A stretch of DNA of 64,000 nucleotides from Ruminococcus sp. (GTDB lineage Bacteria > Bacillota > Clostridia > Oscillospirales > Ruminococcaceae): positions 21,752-85,751 of the forward strand of contig JAFXSC010000021.1 in assembly GCA_017525915.1 (NCBI GenBank), in the 5' to 3' direction. Of this stretch, positions 17,680-26,548 are shown one piece after another. The notes under the pieces are model-generated. The model was not told the DNA's origin, made no database searches, and saw nothing but the letters and a program-made list of their open reading frames with translations. The number at the start of each line of letters is the position of its first letter. Positions within the stretch are counted from its first letter, which is position 1. Made by a program: the position numbers and the translations under genes.

Positions 17680-19419
17680 TTATCCGATAGCTCCGACCTT
17701 GCACTGCTCCTGACAGATGCCGCAGCCTACGCACTGGGTGTGGTCGATGACAGCCTTGCCGTCACGCATGGATATAGCGGGACATCCGAGCTTCATGCAC
17801 ATCTTGCAGCCCACGCACTTGTCGGTGTTGACCCTGAGGGGCGGATTGTGCTTGACGTACTTCAGCAGAGCGCACGGACGGCGCGAGATGATAACGGAAG
17901 CCTCGTCAGCAGCAAGCTCCTCCTTGATAGCAGCCTCGGTCTCGGCAAGGTGGTAGGGGTCAACAACGCGGACTCTCTTGATACCGATAGCCTTGCAGAG
18001 TTCCTCAAGGTTTACAGCGGCAGCAGGGTCGCCCTTGAGGTTCTTGCCGGTGGTGGGGTTCTGCTGGTGACCGGTCATGCCGGTTATGGAGTTGTCAAGG
18101 ATAATTACTGTAGAATTGGAATTGTTGTAGGCGATGTTCACAAGACCTGTCATGCCGCTGTGCATGAAGGTGGAATCGCCGATAACTGCAACGGTCTTGT
18201 GCTCGGACTCAGCTCCGCGTGCCTTGTTGAAGCCGTGGAGACCCGAGATAGAAGCGCCCATGCAGATAGTTGTATCAACGGCAAACAGCGGTGCAACAGC
18301 TCCGAGAGTGTAGCAGCCGATATCGCCGGAAACGGTTATCTTGTTCTTGCTGAGGCAGTAGAAAAGTCCTCTGTGGGGACATCCCGGACACATTACAGGC
18401 GGTCTCATGGGGATATTCTCGTCAAGAGCGGTGAACTCCTTCTTCTCGCCGAGAAGCTTCTCAGCGATAGCGGACTGGTGTATCTCGCCGATGCAGCCGA
18501 ATATCTCCTTGCCGACAACGTTTGTAACGCCGATGTTGCGGCAGTGCTGCTCGATTATGCCGTCGAGCTCCTCGATAACGTATACCTTGTCGAACTTAGA
18601 GGCAAAGTCCTGTATGAGCTTTACGGGAAGCGGATTTACCATGCCGAGCTTCAGCACGGAAGCCTTCTCGCCGAGAGCTTCCTTGACGTACTGGTAAGCC
18701 GCACCGTTGGTGATGACGGCGAACTCAGCCTTGTCCGAGAGCTCAACGCGGTTGAGGGGAGTGGTCTCAGCGTACTCGGTGAGCTTCTTTGTGCGCTCCT
18801 CGACGAAAACGTGTCTCAGTTTGGCGTAAGCCGGCATCATGACGTATTTCTGGGCGTTCTTCTCATAGGGGAGAAGCTCGCGCTCCTGTCTGTCCTCTAT
18901 TTCAACAATGCTCTGGGAGTGTGCAACTCTTGTGGACATTCTCACGATGAACGGTGCATCGAACTGCTCCGAGAGCTCGAATGCGAGCTTGACGAACTCC
19001 TTGCACTCGCCGGAATCTGAAGGCTCGAGCATAGGAACTTTTGAAGCAATAGCGTGGTGACGGCTGTCCTGCTCGTTCTGTGAGGAGTGCATACCCTGAT
19101 CGTCGGCAACTGCAATGACCATACCTGCGTTCACGCCGGTATATCCTGCGGTGTAGAGCGGATCAGCGGCAACGTTCAGACCGACGTGCTTCATTCCGCA
19201 GAAGCTCCTCGCGCCTGCGATGGAAGCGCCGAGAGCAGTCTCCATAGCGACCTTCTCGTTGGGTGCCCATTCAGCGTAAACCTCGTCGTATTTTGCGACT
19301 TCCTCGGTTATCTCAGTTGAGGGGGTGCCGGGATAGCTCGATACCACGCGGCAGCCTGCCTCATAAAGACCTCTTGCGAAAGCCTCGTTACCTAACATTA
19401 GTTTCTTCATTTTATGCAA
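17680..19419 (-). CDS. iorA: Indolepyruvate:ferredoxin oxidoreductase, alpha subunit
   Basis: IorA carries the thiamine diphosphate and iron-sulfur sites of the enzyme. The 579-residue product shows the pyrimidine-binding domain at the N terminus (LMLGNEAFARGLYEAGCR, SSYPGTPSTEITEE), the thiamine diphosphate motif GDIGCYTLGA with GDSTFMHSGMTGL and NNSNSTVIILDN, and a C-terminal two-cluster ferredoxin domain with CVGCKMCMKLGCP and CVGCGICQEQCKVGA. Length and order match the family. It heads the minus-strand operon that continues through three small genes into iorB and paaK. The cofactor and electron acceptor are inferred from the family. Confidence 0.97.
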   Translation of the reverse strand: MHKMKKLMLGNEAFARGLYEAGCRVVSSYPGTPSTEITEEVAKYDEVYAEWAPNEKVAMETALGASIAGARSFCGMKHVGLNVAADPLYTAGYTGVNAGMVIAVADDQGMHSSQNEQDSRHHAIASKVPMLEPSDSGECKEFVKLAFELSEQFDAPFIVRMSTRVAHSQSIVEIEDRQERELLPYEKNAQKYVMMPAYAKLRHVFVEERTKKLTEYAETTPLNRVELSDKAEFAVITNGAAYQYVKEALGEKASVLKLGMVNPLPVKLIQDFASKFDKVYVIEELDGIIEQHCRNIGVTNVVGKEIFGCIGEIHQSAIAEKLLGEKKEFTALDENIPMRPPVMCPGCPHRGLFYCLSKNKITVSGDIGCYTLGAVAPLFAVDTTICMGASISGLHGFNKARGAESEHKTVAVIGDSTFMHSGMTGLVNIAYNNSNSTVIILDNSITGMTGHQQNPTTGKNLKGDPAAAVNLEELCKAIGIKRVRVVDPYHLAETEAAIKEELAADEASVIISRRPCALLKYVKHNPPLRVNTDKCVGCKMCMKLGCPAISMRDGKAVIDHTQCVGCGICQEQCKVGAIG

Positions 19420-19454
19420 TTCCTTTCGATTATGATGTATATTGGACCGAGTTG

Positions 19455-20288
19455 TTACTCAGTATATTTACCTGAATTATCAGTCAGCCAGCGCACAACG
19501 CCGTCATTTCTGTTATCACCGATGACCAGATCGGCAGCGGATTTCAGTTCCTCGCGGGCGTTCCCGACAGCTATCCGCACATCGGCAGCCTCGAACATTG
19601 ATAGGTCATTGAGGTTGTCCCCGAAGGCAACTACCCTCTCAAAGCCATATTTTTCGCGGAGAAAGCGAATACCGTTAGCCTTTGAAGCCCTGTCGGAGAA
19701 AATTTCAAGGTACCATGCGCCGTTGTACACATCGAGGTAGAAGGCGCAGCTCACGCCGCTTATGCCTTCGATTTCGAGCTTCACCGGGAGCAGGTCGTCG
19801 TACGGACCGGTCGTGGTAATATAGACTGTGTGCTCGTCCGCCGCATCGGCAAGTCGGTCACACTGAACGAAGGGCTTTTTGTACTGCTTCTTCCTTGACT
19901 CCGCAAAGCTCCGCATGACTGCGGTCGTGAGGGCGGAATAATAGCAGGTGAGTACGCCGCCGTCTATGCGGTACATGAAGCAGTGGACGCCGTGACGCTC
20001 AAAAGCGTCAAGCACCTTCCGTGAAGCCTCCGGGTCTATGCAGCAGTTCCGGATATACGAGCTTTTGTCCAGGTCGTATACGCTGACGCCGTTCATAAGC
20101 AGACACGGCACCCGGATATCAACGCCCGACATCAGAGGTTCTGCGGAATATACCGAACGCGCAGTTGCAAAGGTGAAGTTCACGCCCTGAGCGATGAGCC
20201 TGTTCAGACTGTCCGCAGCGAAAGCAGTCAGTTCCCCCTTCGGGTCGAGCAGGGTACCGTCAAGGTCGGATATAAATAAAGTTTTCAA
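19455..20288 (-). CDS. HAD-superfamily (Cof-type) phosphatase, TTG start
   Basis: The 277-residue product is a Cof/YidA-like HAD hydrolase, which dephosphorylates small metabolites. Motif I is LFISDLDGTLLD at the N terminus, motif III includes the lysine in SKANGIRFL, and motif IV is GDNLNDLSMFE near residue 223. The C2 cap sits between. The first codon is TTG 20288 with GGAGGTG eight bases upstream; no ATG is nearby. Substrate unknown. Only 35 bases separate it from iorA, so partial co-transcription is possible. Confidence 0.9.
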   Translation of the reverse strand: MKTLFISDLDGTLLDPKGELTAFAADSLNRLIAQGVNFTFATARSVYSAEPLMSGVDIRVPCLLMNGVSVYDLDKSSYIRNCCIDPEASRKVLDAFERHGVHCFMYRIDGGVLTCYYSALTTAVMRSFAESRKKQYKKPFVQCDRLADAADEHTVYITTTGPYDDLLPVKLEIEGISGVSCAFYLDVYNGAWYLEIFSDRASKANGIRFLREKYGFERVVAFGDNLNDLSMFEAADVRIAVGNAREELKSAADLVIGDNRNDGVVRWLTDNSGKYTE

Positions 20289-20335
20289 AGCTTGTTCACC
20301 TCCGGCGGCAGCATGATACAGCTACTCACGTTATC

Positions 20336-20364
20336 ATTATACCATATCTGTTAAAAAAAGTGAA
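20336..20364 (-). promoter_or_regulatory. Promoter of the HAD phosphatase gene
   Basis: On the minus strand TTCACT (20359-20364) and TATAAT (20336-20341) are separated by 17 bases, about 48 bp upstream of the TTG start. The -10 is perfect, the -35 matches 4 of 6. Confidence 0.6.
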
Positions 20365-20476
20365 GAAATATTTTGTGTCCGGAAGAAGATTTGGCGATTA
20401 TCACTAATTTCACTGTCCGATAATGTCAATACTGCCTAAATAGTCAGGTGAGGGGATCCGATCTGTCCTAAAGCAA

Positions 20477-20502
20477 AAGAGCCGCGATTTTCCGCGGCTC
20501 TT
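20477..20502 (-). terminator. Terminator, first copy of a duplicated hairpin
   Basis: AAGAGCCGCG (20477-20486) and CGCGGCTCTT (20493-20502) pair perfectly. On the minus strand it is followed by TTTTGCTTT, so it is the stronger terminator for the GH5 gene. A near-identical hairpin lies at 20618-20641. The 115 bases between the two copies hold no gene, only a GGCTGATGC/GCATCAGCC hairpin near 20548-20568. Confidence 0.8.
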
Positions 20503-20617
20503 AGTTTGCCAAAAAGGTATTTATTATGTGCCTGGGCAAGGGCTGATGCAGGCATCAGCCACTACAAAACGGCTGTCCGACATCGCCCCACACTATTTCA
20601 TTTTAATTGACAGTATT

Positions 20618-20641
20618 AGAGCCGCGTTTTACCGCGGCTCT
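20618..20641 (-). terminator. Terminator, second copy, adjacent to the GH5 stop codon
   Basis: AGAGCCGCG (20618-20626) and CGCGGCTCT (20633-20641) repeat the stem at 20477-20502 with a different loop. The T tract on the minus strand is weak (TAATACTG). Confidence 0.65.
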
Positions 20642-20645
20642 CTGG

Positions 20646-22727
20646 TTATTTTGAAACTGCCGTGATGGCATTTTTGATAGCTTCGTTCCATCTGTGGGTG
20701 GAGCGGTCATATATACCGTAGCTGCTTTCGCCCTCAAAGGCATTGTTGTCCCAGACGAAGCACTTTATGCCGGCTGCCCACGCGGTCTTGACGTAGTATT
20801 CGTAGAACTGTGCTCTGACTGCTGTATCCGCAGCCGCAACGCAGCCGAATTCGCCGATGATGACCGGCTGGCCGTTGTCGATATACTTCTTTTTGAGCTC
20901 GCTGAACTTGTCGCTGAGCATCTTCTTTTCAGCATCGCCGAACGTTGTGCTCTTGCCGTCTGCAAACTCCCAAGGTGCGTAGTAATGCAGCGAAAGTATG
21001 ATATTTCCACCGTTCGGGATAACGCAGTCGCTGATCGCTACCGTTTCCGCAGAGGCGGCATAGGAGGTAACGATGAGAGTTCTTTCGGAGTTGTTTCCGC
21101 CGGTTGAGCGTACTGTATCAACGAAATCCTTCTCGTACTTGTTCACGACAGCACGTTCTGCAGCAGTACCGCCGGTCCATTCATTGGGACTTCCGACCGT
21201 TCTCGGCTCGTTCATGCCCTCAAAGAGGAGCCTGTCGCCGTAACCCGAGAAGCTTACGGATATCTGCTTCCAGATGGAAATGAGCTTTTCACGGCACTTT
21301 TCGTAGTCTTCGTCAGTGGGGGTGAGCCATAAATAGTCATCGTGGTGGACGTTGAGTATTACGAACATTCCCTCGTTATAGGCGTAGTCCACGACCTCAT
21401 GAACACGCTTGAGCCATTCACTGTCGATCTCTGTGCCGTTGAGGTGTTCACCCCATGTGACAGGTATCCTTATCGCATTGAAGCCGGCAGCCTTGATGTC
21501 GAGGATCATATTCTTGGTGGTTATCGGGTTGCCCCATGCAGTTTCGGGCTCGCTCGCCCAGCTCTTGTAGCCGTAGCATTCAAGGGAATTTCCGAGGTTC
21601 CAGCCGACTTTGATCTCAGAGGAAATAGCAGCGGCACTCCTGAAATTGTACTCGCTCGTGTAATTATCCGGCTCGCTGACCTTTTCGGCAGGTGGGATAT
21701 ATACCGGCACTGTGCCGTCGCCTTCGCTGTATTTCACGGTTATCGAATCGAGAGTAGCCTCCGCCTGTTTGCTGTACCAGTATCCGAGGGTGAACTCTCC
21801 GTCGGCGGCGATCAGAGCCTTTGCTTCCGGCGGAACGAACCATGTCAGCGACAGTGATGAGCTGTCCGTGAATACGGCAGAAGTCGGGGACTGGTAGCTT
21901 CCCGCCGACGAGGAATATCCGAAAGCGCCGGTGAATTTTCCGAATGCACCGCCTGCGCTGACGTTATATACAACAGCCTCGGGGACTGCGTTTTCCGGTA
22001 GAATATCCGCCGCCTTGACCCTGATGATATTGTCATCAGCGCTGTAAGCGACGCTCTTGCCGACCTGAACGGTCTTGGTGCCGTCCACCGGTATCTCGCC
22101 TGACCTTGTGAAGGTGCATATCACGCTGTCTATCTTAATGCTGCCGGGATTTCCCCACCAGTAGCCGAACATCACATCGCCCGAGGGGAGGATATAGTCC
22201 TTTATGTCATCGGGGACTTCCCAGGTTATCTCACCGTATGTCCCCTGTGTCTGGCGGGTGAAGTCAGGGCACTGATACCAGCCGTCTTTACCGGCAGGGC
22301 AGTCCTTGCTGACGTTTATGCCGCAGCCGCCCTTGTATGGACCGATGTTCATATCGGAGCTGACAATGAATGTGAAGGATTTGATTACGTCGCCCTCTCC
22401 GATGAATTCCTTTAGCGGGAACTTGATCGTATTGCTGCCGTCATCGCGCAGAATGGTTTTGTTTACGTCGAGCTGAACTCCGCATTCAGCGGAAAGATTC
22501 TCAACGGGGCTTATATGCTTAGTCACTGGTTCAGTAGTCTCCTCCTCCGAAAAAGGCTCGGTAGTAATTGTTCCGGGGTCTGAGGAAGCGGAAGTTAACG
22601 CTTCACCGCCGGCAGAGGTGGTTCCGTTCACAGCGGAACTGCTGCTCTTGCTTTTTCCGCCGCAGCCCGCAGAAGAAAGTGCGAGCAGGGCTGCTGAAAT
22701 CACAGCCATGATCTTTTTTGATCTCAT
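20646..22727 (-). CDS. Lipoprotein GH5 glycanase (cellulase type) with two tandem beta modules
   Basis: GH5 enzymes cleave beta-1,4-glucans or related polymers. The 693-residue product has a signal with lipobox ALSSAGCGG, a Ser/Thr/Glu linker to about residue 75, two related modules (about 78-205 and 215-335, both ending in an FGYWWG/LGYWYS motif and a beta strand), and a GH5 domain (about 365-690). The catalytic glutamates are visible in FEGMNEP (acid/base) and IIGEFGC (nucleophile), with GWNLGNSLE, RIPVTWGEHL and LNVHHDDY. The tandem modules are probably carbohydrate-binding, of the kind seen in Ruminococcus glycanases; no dockerin is present, so the enzyme is tethered by lipid rather than by a cellulosome. 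Confidence 0.93.
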   Translation of the reverse strand: MRSKKIMAVISAALLALSSAGCGGKSKSSSSAVNGTTSAGGEALTSASSDPGTITTEPFSEEETTEPVTKHISPVENLSAECGVQLDVNKTILRDDGSNTIKFPLKEFIGEGDVIKSFTFIVSSDMNIGPYKGGCGINVSKDCPAGKDGWYQCPDFTRQTQGTYGEITWEVPDDIKDYILPSGDVMFGYWWGNPGSIKIDSVICTFTRSGEIPVDGTKTVQVGKSVAYSADDNIIRVKAADILPENAVPEAVVYNVSAGGAFGKFTGAFGYSSSAGSYQSPTSAVFTDSSSLSLTWFVPPEAKALIAADGEFTLGYWYSKQAEATLDSITVKYSEGDGTVPVYIPPAEKVSEPDNYTSEYNFRSAAAISSEIKVGWNLGNSLECYGYKSWASEPETAWGNPITTKNMILDIKAAGFNAIRIPVTWGEHLNGTEIDSEWLKRVHEVVDYAYNEGMFVILNVHHDDYLWLTPTDEDYEKCREKLISIWKQISVSFSGYGDRLLFEGMNEPRTVGSPNEWTGGTAAERAVVNKYEKDFVDTVRSTGGNNSERTLIVTSYAASAETVAISDCVIPNGGNIILSLHYYAPWEFADGKSTTFGDAEKKMLSDKFSELKKKYIDNGQPVIIGEFGCVAAADTAVRAQFYEYYVKTAWAAGIKCFVWDNNAFEGESSYGIYDRSTHRWNEAIKNAITAVSK

Positions 22728-22815
22728 AGTATTTCCGGGTCAGCAGGACGTGCGGACGGTATGTCCGGCGGAAGGCTGCATACCCGTAATTCCTTTCTCA
22801 AAAGCGTTATACATC

Positions 22816-22844
22816 ATTATACCATGTTTTTCCGCGGATTTCAA
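22816..22844 (-). promoter_or_regulatory. Promoter of the GH5 gene
   Basis: Minus-strand TTGAAA (22839-22844), 17-base spacer and perfect TATAAT (22816-22821), about 90 bp upstream of the start codon. Confidence 0.75.
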
Positions 22845-22957
22845 GACCTTTTGCGAAATATCCGCGTCAGCGGCGGTTACTTGTTAAGAAAGCCTGTTCG
22901 TGCGGAGGTAACTCCGCAGGCAAATAATACTGTAATGTCACAAGGGGACGCCTTCTC

Positions 22958-22982
22958 TTGCAAGGGAGGACCTTCCTTGCAA
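22958..22982. repeat. Intergenic inverted repeat
   Basis: TTGCAAGG (22958-22965) and CCTTGCAA (22975-22982) form a perfect hairpin. It lies in the 369-bp gap 22728-23096, which otherwise contains the GH5 promoter and the terminator at 23068-23092 and no convincing gene. The surrounding bases (AAGGGGACGCCTTCTCTTGCAAGG) look like a degenerate dispersed repeat. Confidence 0.4.
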
Positions 22983-23067
22983 CCCTTTCCACGGGCTGAC
23001 TTCTTCAAAACGGAAAGTCTGCTTTCGCTCACGGAAGCGGAGACACCGCGATCATTCATTAATAAAA

Positions 23068-23092
23068 AAGCTGCCCCGGTGTGAGGCAGCTT
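23068..23092 (-). terminator. Terminator of the RING/zinc-ribbon gene
   Basis: AAGCTGCC (23068-23075) and GGCAGCTT (23085-23092); on the minus strand the stem is followed by TTTTTTATT. It begins five bases past the stop of the 23097 gene. Confidence 0.88.
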
Positions 23093-23096
23093 CTGT

Positions 23097-24053
23097 TCAG
23101 CTGTAAAGTATTTTCAGGCTGACGAGCAGTCCTGCGATGCCGATAGCGAACATGACCAGCGTAATGAAGATTATATTCACGGGCTTTACGCCGCCGGCAG
23201 CTGCAAGCATCTCAGAGGAGGGCTTTTTGTCCGGAGCAGCAGACTTCAGACGCTTCAGCGAGCGCAGGGTGTAGCGGTAGTACAGCCAGTTTCCGAAAAG
23301 ACAGAAGGCGATACTTGTACACCAGCCGATCATGCCGAAATAGGAGTCGAGTGACTCGAGTGAGGACTTGTTGTCGATCACAGCCGAAATGAACTTTTCC
23401 GTGCCCTTAATGGAGGTGAAGGAATCCGCAAATTTCAGCAGTACCGCAGGAAGGTTGAGTATGACAGAGATGAGCGCTGAGAAGACTGCCCAGCCCCACA
23501 TCTTTCGGTTCGCAAAATAGAAATAGGGGAATATCAGGCACGAGAGATTGAAGGAAATGCGTGAGCCGACGTCCTTCATATGCTTGAATATCGGGATATA
23601 GTAAAGGGTGTTCGAGCCTACGAACTGCGTAACTTCACTGAGAGTAGCACCGCCCATATCCTCCTCGGGGTCGAATCCGAGGAATTCCTTCATCATGCCG
23701 ATATCAGTATCGGCATACTCGCTGTTTTCGCCGCGGTCTGCCGCCGCAGCTCCGGCATCAGCCGTATCGAGGGGCGTTCCGCATCTGCTGCACTTTGTCT
23801 CACCGGCAGCGTTCGGGAACTTGCAGGACGGGCAAACGTTGGACGTTATCGGAGAAACCGGCTTCTCTCTGAACGGAGAACCCTTGGGCTTCCATTTTTC
23901 ACCGGAAGCGTGGAAAGCGATATTCGCACATCTGCCCAGTCTGACATAGCAGTCCCTGTGGTGCGGTGAACCGCAGTCAGGGCATACTACGACATCGTCT
24001 TCTGCGGTGAAAGCTTCTCCGCAGCCCGCGCAGTTTTCGCCTTTGTATTTCAT
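23097..24053 (-). CDS. Membrane protein with prokaryotic RING-like finger and zinc ribbon
   Basis: The 318-residue product begins with a Cys/His cluster CAGCGEAFTAEDDVVVCPDC followed by GSPHHRDCY, the pattern of the prokaryotic RING finger family. A zinc ribbon CPSCKFPN...CSRCGTP follows at about residues 72-95. After an acidic linker there are three to four membrane segments (for example FNLSCLIFPYFYFA, AVFSALISVILNL and the C-terminal IIFITLVMFAIGIAGLLV). ATG 24053 was chosen because GGAGG lies 6 bases upstream; the longer frame has no such site. Function unknown; zinc binding is inferred. Confidence 0.78.
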   Translation of the reverse strand: MKYKGENCAGCGEAFTAEDDVVVCPDCGSPHHRDCYVRLGRCANIAFHASGEKWKPKGSPFREKPVSPITSNVCPSCKFPNAAGETKCSRCGTPLDTADAGAAAADRGENSEYADTDIGMMKEFLGFDPEEDMGGATLSEVTQFVGSNTLYYIPIFKHMKDVGSRISFNLSCLIFPYFYFANRKMWGWAVFSALISVILNLPAVLLKFADSFTSIKGTEKFISAVIDNKSSLESLDSYFGMIGWCTSIAFCLFGNWLYYRYTLRSLKRLKSAAPDKKPSSEMLAAAGGVKPVNIIFITLVMFAIGIAGLLVSLKILYS

Positions 24054-24177
24054 ATCTTGCCTCCGATCGTTCTTTATAGCAGACGGCAGATTTTCCGGCG
24101 CCTGCAATCAGCCGGTCCGCACGGTGCAGACGAAGGTCTGCGGTGAGCGGTACACTTTAAAAGTATTTAATATACAT

Positions 24178-24207
24178 ATTATACCACTTATCCGGTGATA
24201 AAATCAA
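24178..24207 (-). promoter_or_regulatory. Promoter of the RING/zinc-ribbon gene
   Basis: Minus-strand TTGATT (24202-24207), 18-base spacer and TATAAT (24178-24183), about 125 bp upstream of the start. Confidence 0.65.
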
Positions 24208-24246
24208 GTATTTTTTAAAAATAGTGGGATTACTGTATTTTGCGCC

Positions 24247-26523
24247 TTACTTCTGCTTTATGCGGAAGCCGCTGTTGCGGAGCTGACTTGCGTCAAAGCC
24301 CTTCGGCTTACGCTCCTCACGCTTCTTCTGCGGACGGGGACGCTTTTCCTGCTTTTTCTCCTCCTCGTCGTTGAGACGCATGGTGAGGGATATGCGGTTG
24401 CGCTTGAGGTCAACATCGAGCACGCGCACCTTCACCACCTGATTTACCTTGACCGCTTCGAGGGGGTGCTTGATGAACTTGTTGCATATCTGCGAAATAT
24501 GGACGAGACCGTCCTCGTGAACGCCGATGTCCACGAAAACGCCGAAATCTATGATGTTGCGGACCGTTCCGACAAGCTCCATACCGGGCTTGAGGTCCTT
24601 GATATCCATAACGTCGCCGCTTCTGAGGAGCGGAGGCGGAAGCTCGTCACGGAGGTCGCGTCCGGGTTTTTTGAGCTCGCCTATGATATCGGTCAGCGTG
24701 GGAACACCGATGCCAAGGCTGCTGCTTATCTTGTCAAGTCCGAGGGAATCAGCCTTTTCACCGATGCCGGCTGCACCGCCGCCCGAGATGTCGGCGAGGG
24801 TGAATCCGCACTCGTTCAGCAGGGAAGAAGCTGCCTCGTAGCTCTCGGGGTGAACGGCGGTATTATCGAGCGGATTTTTCCCGTCACGCACTCTGAGGAA
24901 GCCGGCACACTGCTCGAAAGCCTTCTTGCCGAGCTTTGCGACCTTGAGAAGCTCCTTGCGGTCGGTGAATTTACCGTTCTCCTCACGGTATGCTACTATA
25001 TTCTTCGCAACGGAGGCGTTGATGCCTGCGATGTACGAAAGCAGTGAATATGAAGCTGTATTAAGGTCAACTCCGACCGAGTTGACGCAGTCCTCAACGA
25101 CGCCGGAAAGCGCCTCGCTCATGCGTGCCTGCGGCATATCATGCTGGTACTGACCTACACCGATAGCCTTCGGGTCTATCTTGACGAGCTCGGCGAGGGG
25201 GTCCTGCAGGCGCCTTGCAATGGAGATAGCTCCCCTTATGGATACATCGTATTCCGGGAATTCCTCCGCGGCAAGCTTTGAAGCGGAGTAGACCGAAGCG
25301 CCTGCCTCGCTTACTACCATATAGCTTACGTTTTCGGGTATCTCCTTCAGTATCTCGGCAACGAAGCTCTCGGTCTCGCGTGAAGCGGTGCCGTTTCCGA
25401 TGGAGATAACGTTGACATTGTGCTTGGCGATGAGCTGCTTGACCTTCTTCTTAGCCTCCTCGACCCTCGCTGCGGAAGCAGTCTCCCTTACGGGGTAGAT
25501 GATAGCGTGGTCGAGCACCTTGCCTGTGCCGTCGATGACAGCGGTCTTGCAGCCGTGAGCGTAGCCGGGGTCAAGGCCGAGGATAACGCTGTTTTTTAGC
25601 GGCGGCTGGAGGAGCAGCTGACGGAGGTTCGATGCGAACACCTTGATAGCTGATTCTGCGGCATTTGCGGACATCTCGGAACGTATCTCGCGCTCTATCG
25701 ACGGGAAGATAAGTCTCTTGTAGCTGTCGGCGGCAGCGGCGCGGACAAGCTCTCCGCAGGCATTGTTCGCCTTGATGTATTTGCTGAAAATAACGTCCGT
25801 AGCGAGGTTCTCGTCGAGGGTGAGGGCAACCTTGAGGAAGCCTTCCTTTTCGCCTCTGTCGAGGGCGAGAACGCGGTGGTCAGCGACCTTCGGAACGGGC
25901 TCGGAGTATTCATAGTAGTTCTGATAAACGCTCTCAGCCTCGGGGTCGGAAGCCTTCGAGACGAGCTCGCCCTTCTCACCGGCAAGGGCACGGAGCTTCT
26001 TCCTTATGTCGGCATCGTCGGAGATATCCTCCGCGATGATGTCCATAGCGCCCTGCAAAGCGGTCTGTACGTCGGGGACGTTCTTCTCCTCGTTTACGAA
26101 AGCCTCGGCTTCCTTCTCGGGGTCAGCGCCGGACTGCTCAATGAGTATGACTGCGAGCGGCTCGAGACCGTTCTCACGCGCGATGCTTGCACGGGTGCGG
26201 CGCTTGGGCTTGAAGGGACGGTATATATCCTCGACTTCCACGAGTGTCATTGCGGCGTTTATCGCTGCCTCTATCTCGGGAGTCATCTTCTCCTGTTCGG
26301 TGATGGAATTGGTCACCTCCTCCTTGCGCTTTTCGAGGTTGCGGAGGTACATGAGCCTGTCGTAGAGCTCACGGAGCACCTGATCGTCGAGCGAGCCGGT
26401 GAGCTCCTTGCGGTAACGTGCGATGAAAGGGATAGTCTTGTCATCGTCGATGAGGGCAACGGTGTTGTCCACCTGTTCCTGTCTGAGACTGAATTCCTTT
26501 GCGAGTATGCTGTTGATTTCCAT
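24247..26523 (-). CDS. tex: Tex-family transcription accessory protein
   Basis: Tex is a conserved nucleic-acid-binding protein that affects transcription and resembles eukaryotic Spt6. The 758-residue product shows the Tex N domain, a YqgF/RNase H-like domain beginning VILGLDPGYAHGCKTAVID (about residue 316), a helix-hairpin-helix part with YIAGINASVAKNIVAYREEN (about 490) and a C-terminal S1 RNA-binding domain (GTVRNIIDFGVFVDIG, about 648). A basic tail with KKQEKRPRPQKKR follows. It starts 25 bp after the alpha/beta hydrolase gene, so both probably share the promoter at 27563-27591. Confidence 0.96.
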   Translation of the reverse strand: MEINSILAKEFSLRQEQVDNTVALIDDDKTIPFIARYRKELTGSLDDQVLRELYDRLMYLRNLEKRKEEVTNSITEQEKMTPEIEAAINAAMTLVEVEDIYRPFKPKRRTRASIARENGLEPLAVILIEQSGADPEKEAEAFVNEEKNVPDVQTALQGAMDIIAEDISDDADIRKKLRALAGEKGELVSKASDPEAESVYQNYYEYSEPVPKVADHRVLALDRGEKEGFLKVALTLDENLATDVIFSKYIKANNACGELVRAAAADSYKRLIFPSIEREIRSEMSANAAESAIKVFASNLRQLLLQPPLKNSVILGLDPGYAHGCKTAVIDGTGKVLDHAIIYPVRETASAARVEEAKKKVKQLIAKHNVNVISIGNGTASRETESFVAEILKEIPENVSYMVVSEAGASVYSASKLAAEEFPEYDVSIRGAISIARRLQDPLAELVKIDPKAIGVGQYQHDMPQARMSEALSGVVEDCVNSVGVDLNTASYSLLSYIAGINASVAKNIVAYREENGKFTDRKELLKVAKLGKKAFEQCAGFLRVRDGKNPLDNTAVHPESYEAASSLLNECGFTLADISGGGAAGIGEKADSLGLDKISSSLGIGVPTLTDIIGELKKPGRDLRDELPPPLLRSGDVMDIKDLKPGMELVGTVRNIIDFGVFVDIGVHEDGLVHISQICNKFIKHPLEAVKVNQVVKVRVLDVDLKRNRISLTMRLNDEEEKKQEKRPRPQKKREERKPKGFDASQLRNSGFRIKQK

Positions 26524-26548
26524 TTATATTATCCTTTCGTTGAGTATA

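Noticed and set aside
17329-19020. 563-codon plus-strand open frame opposite iorA
   Set aside because: It is the antisense of iorA, a perfect family match; the frame has no ribosome site and reads as a codon-bias shadow.
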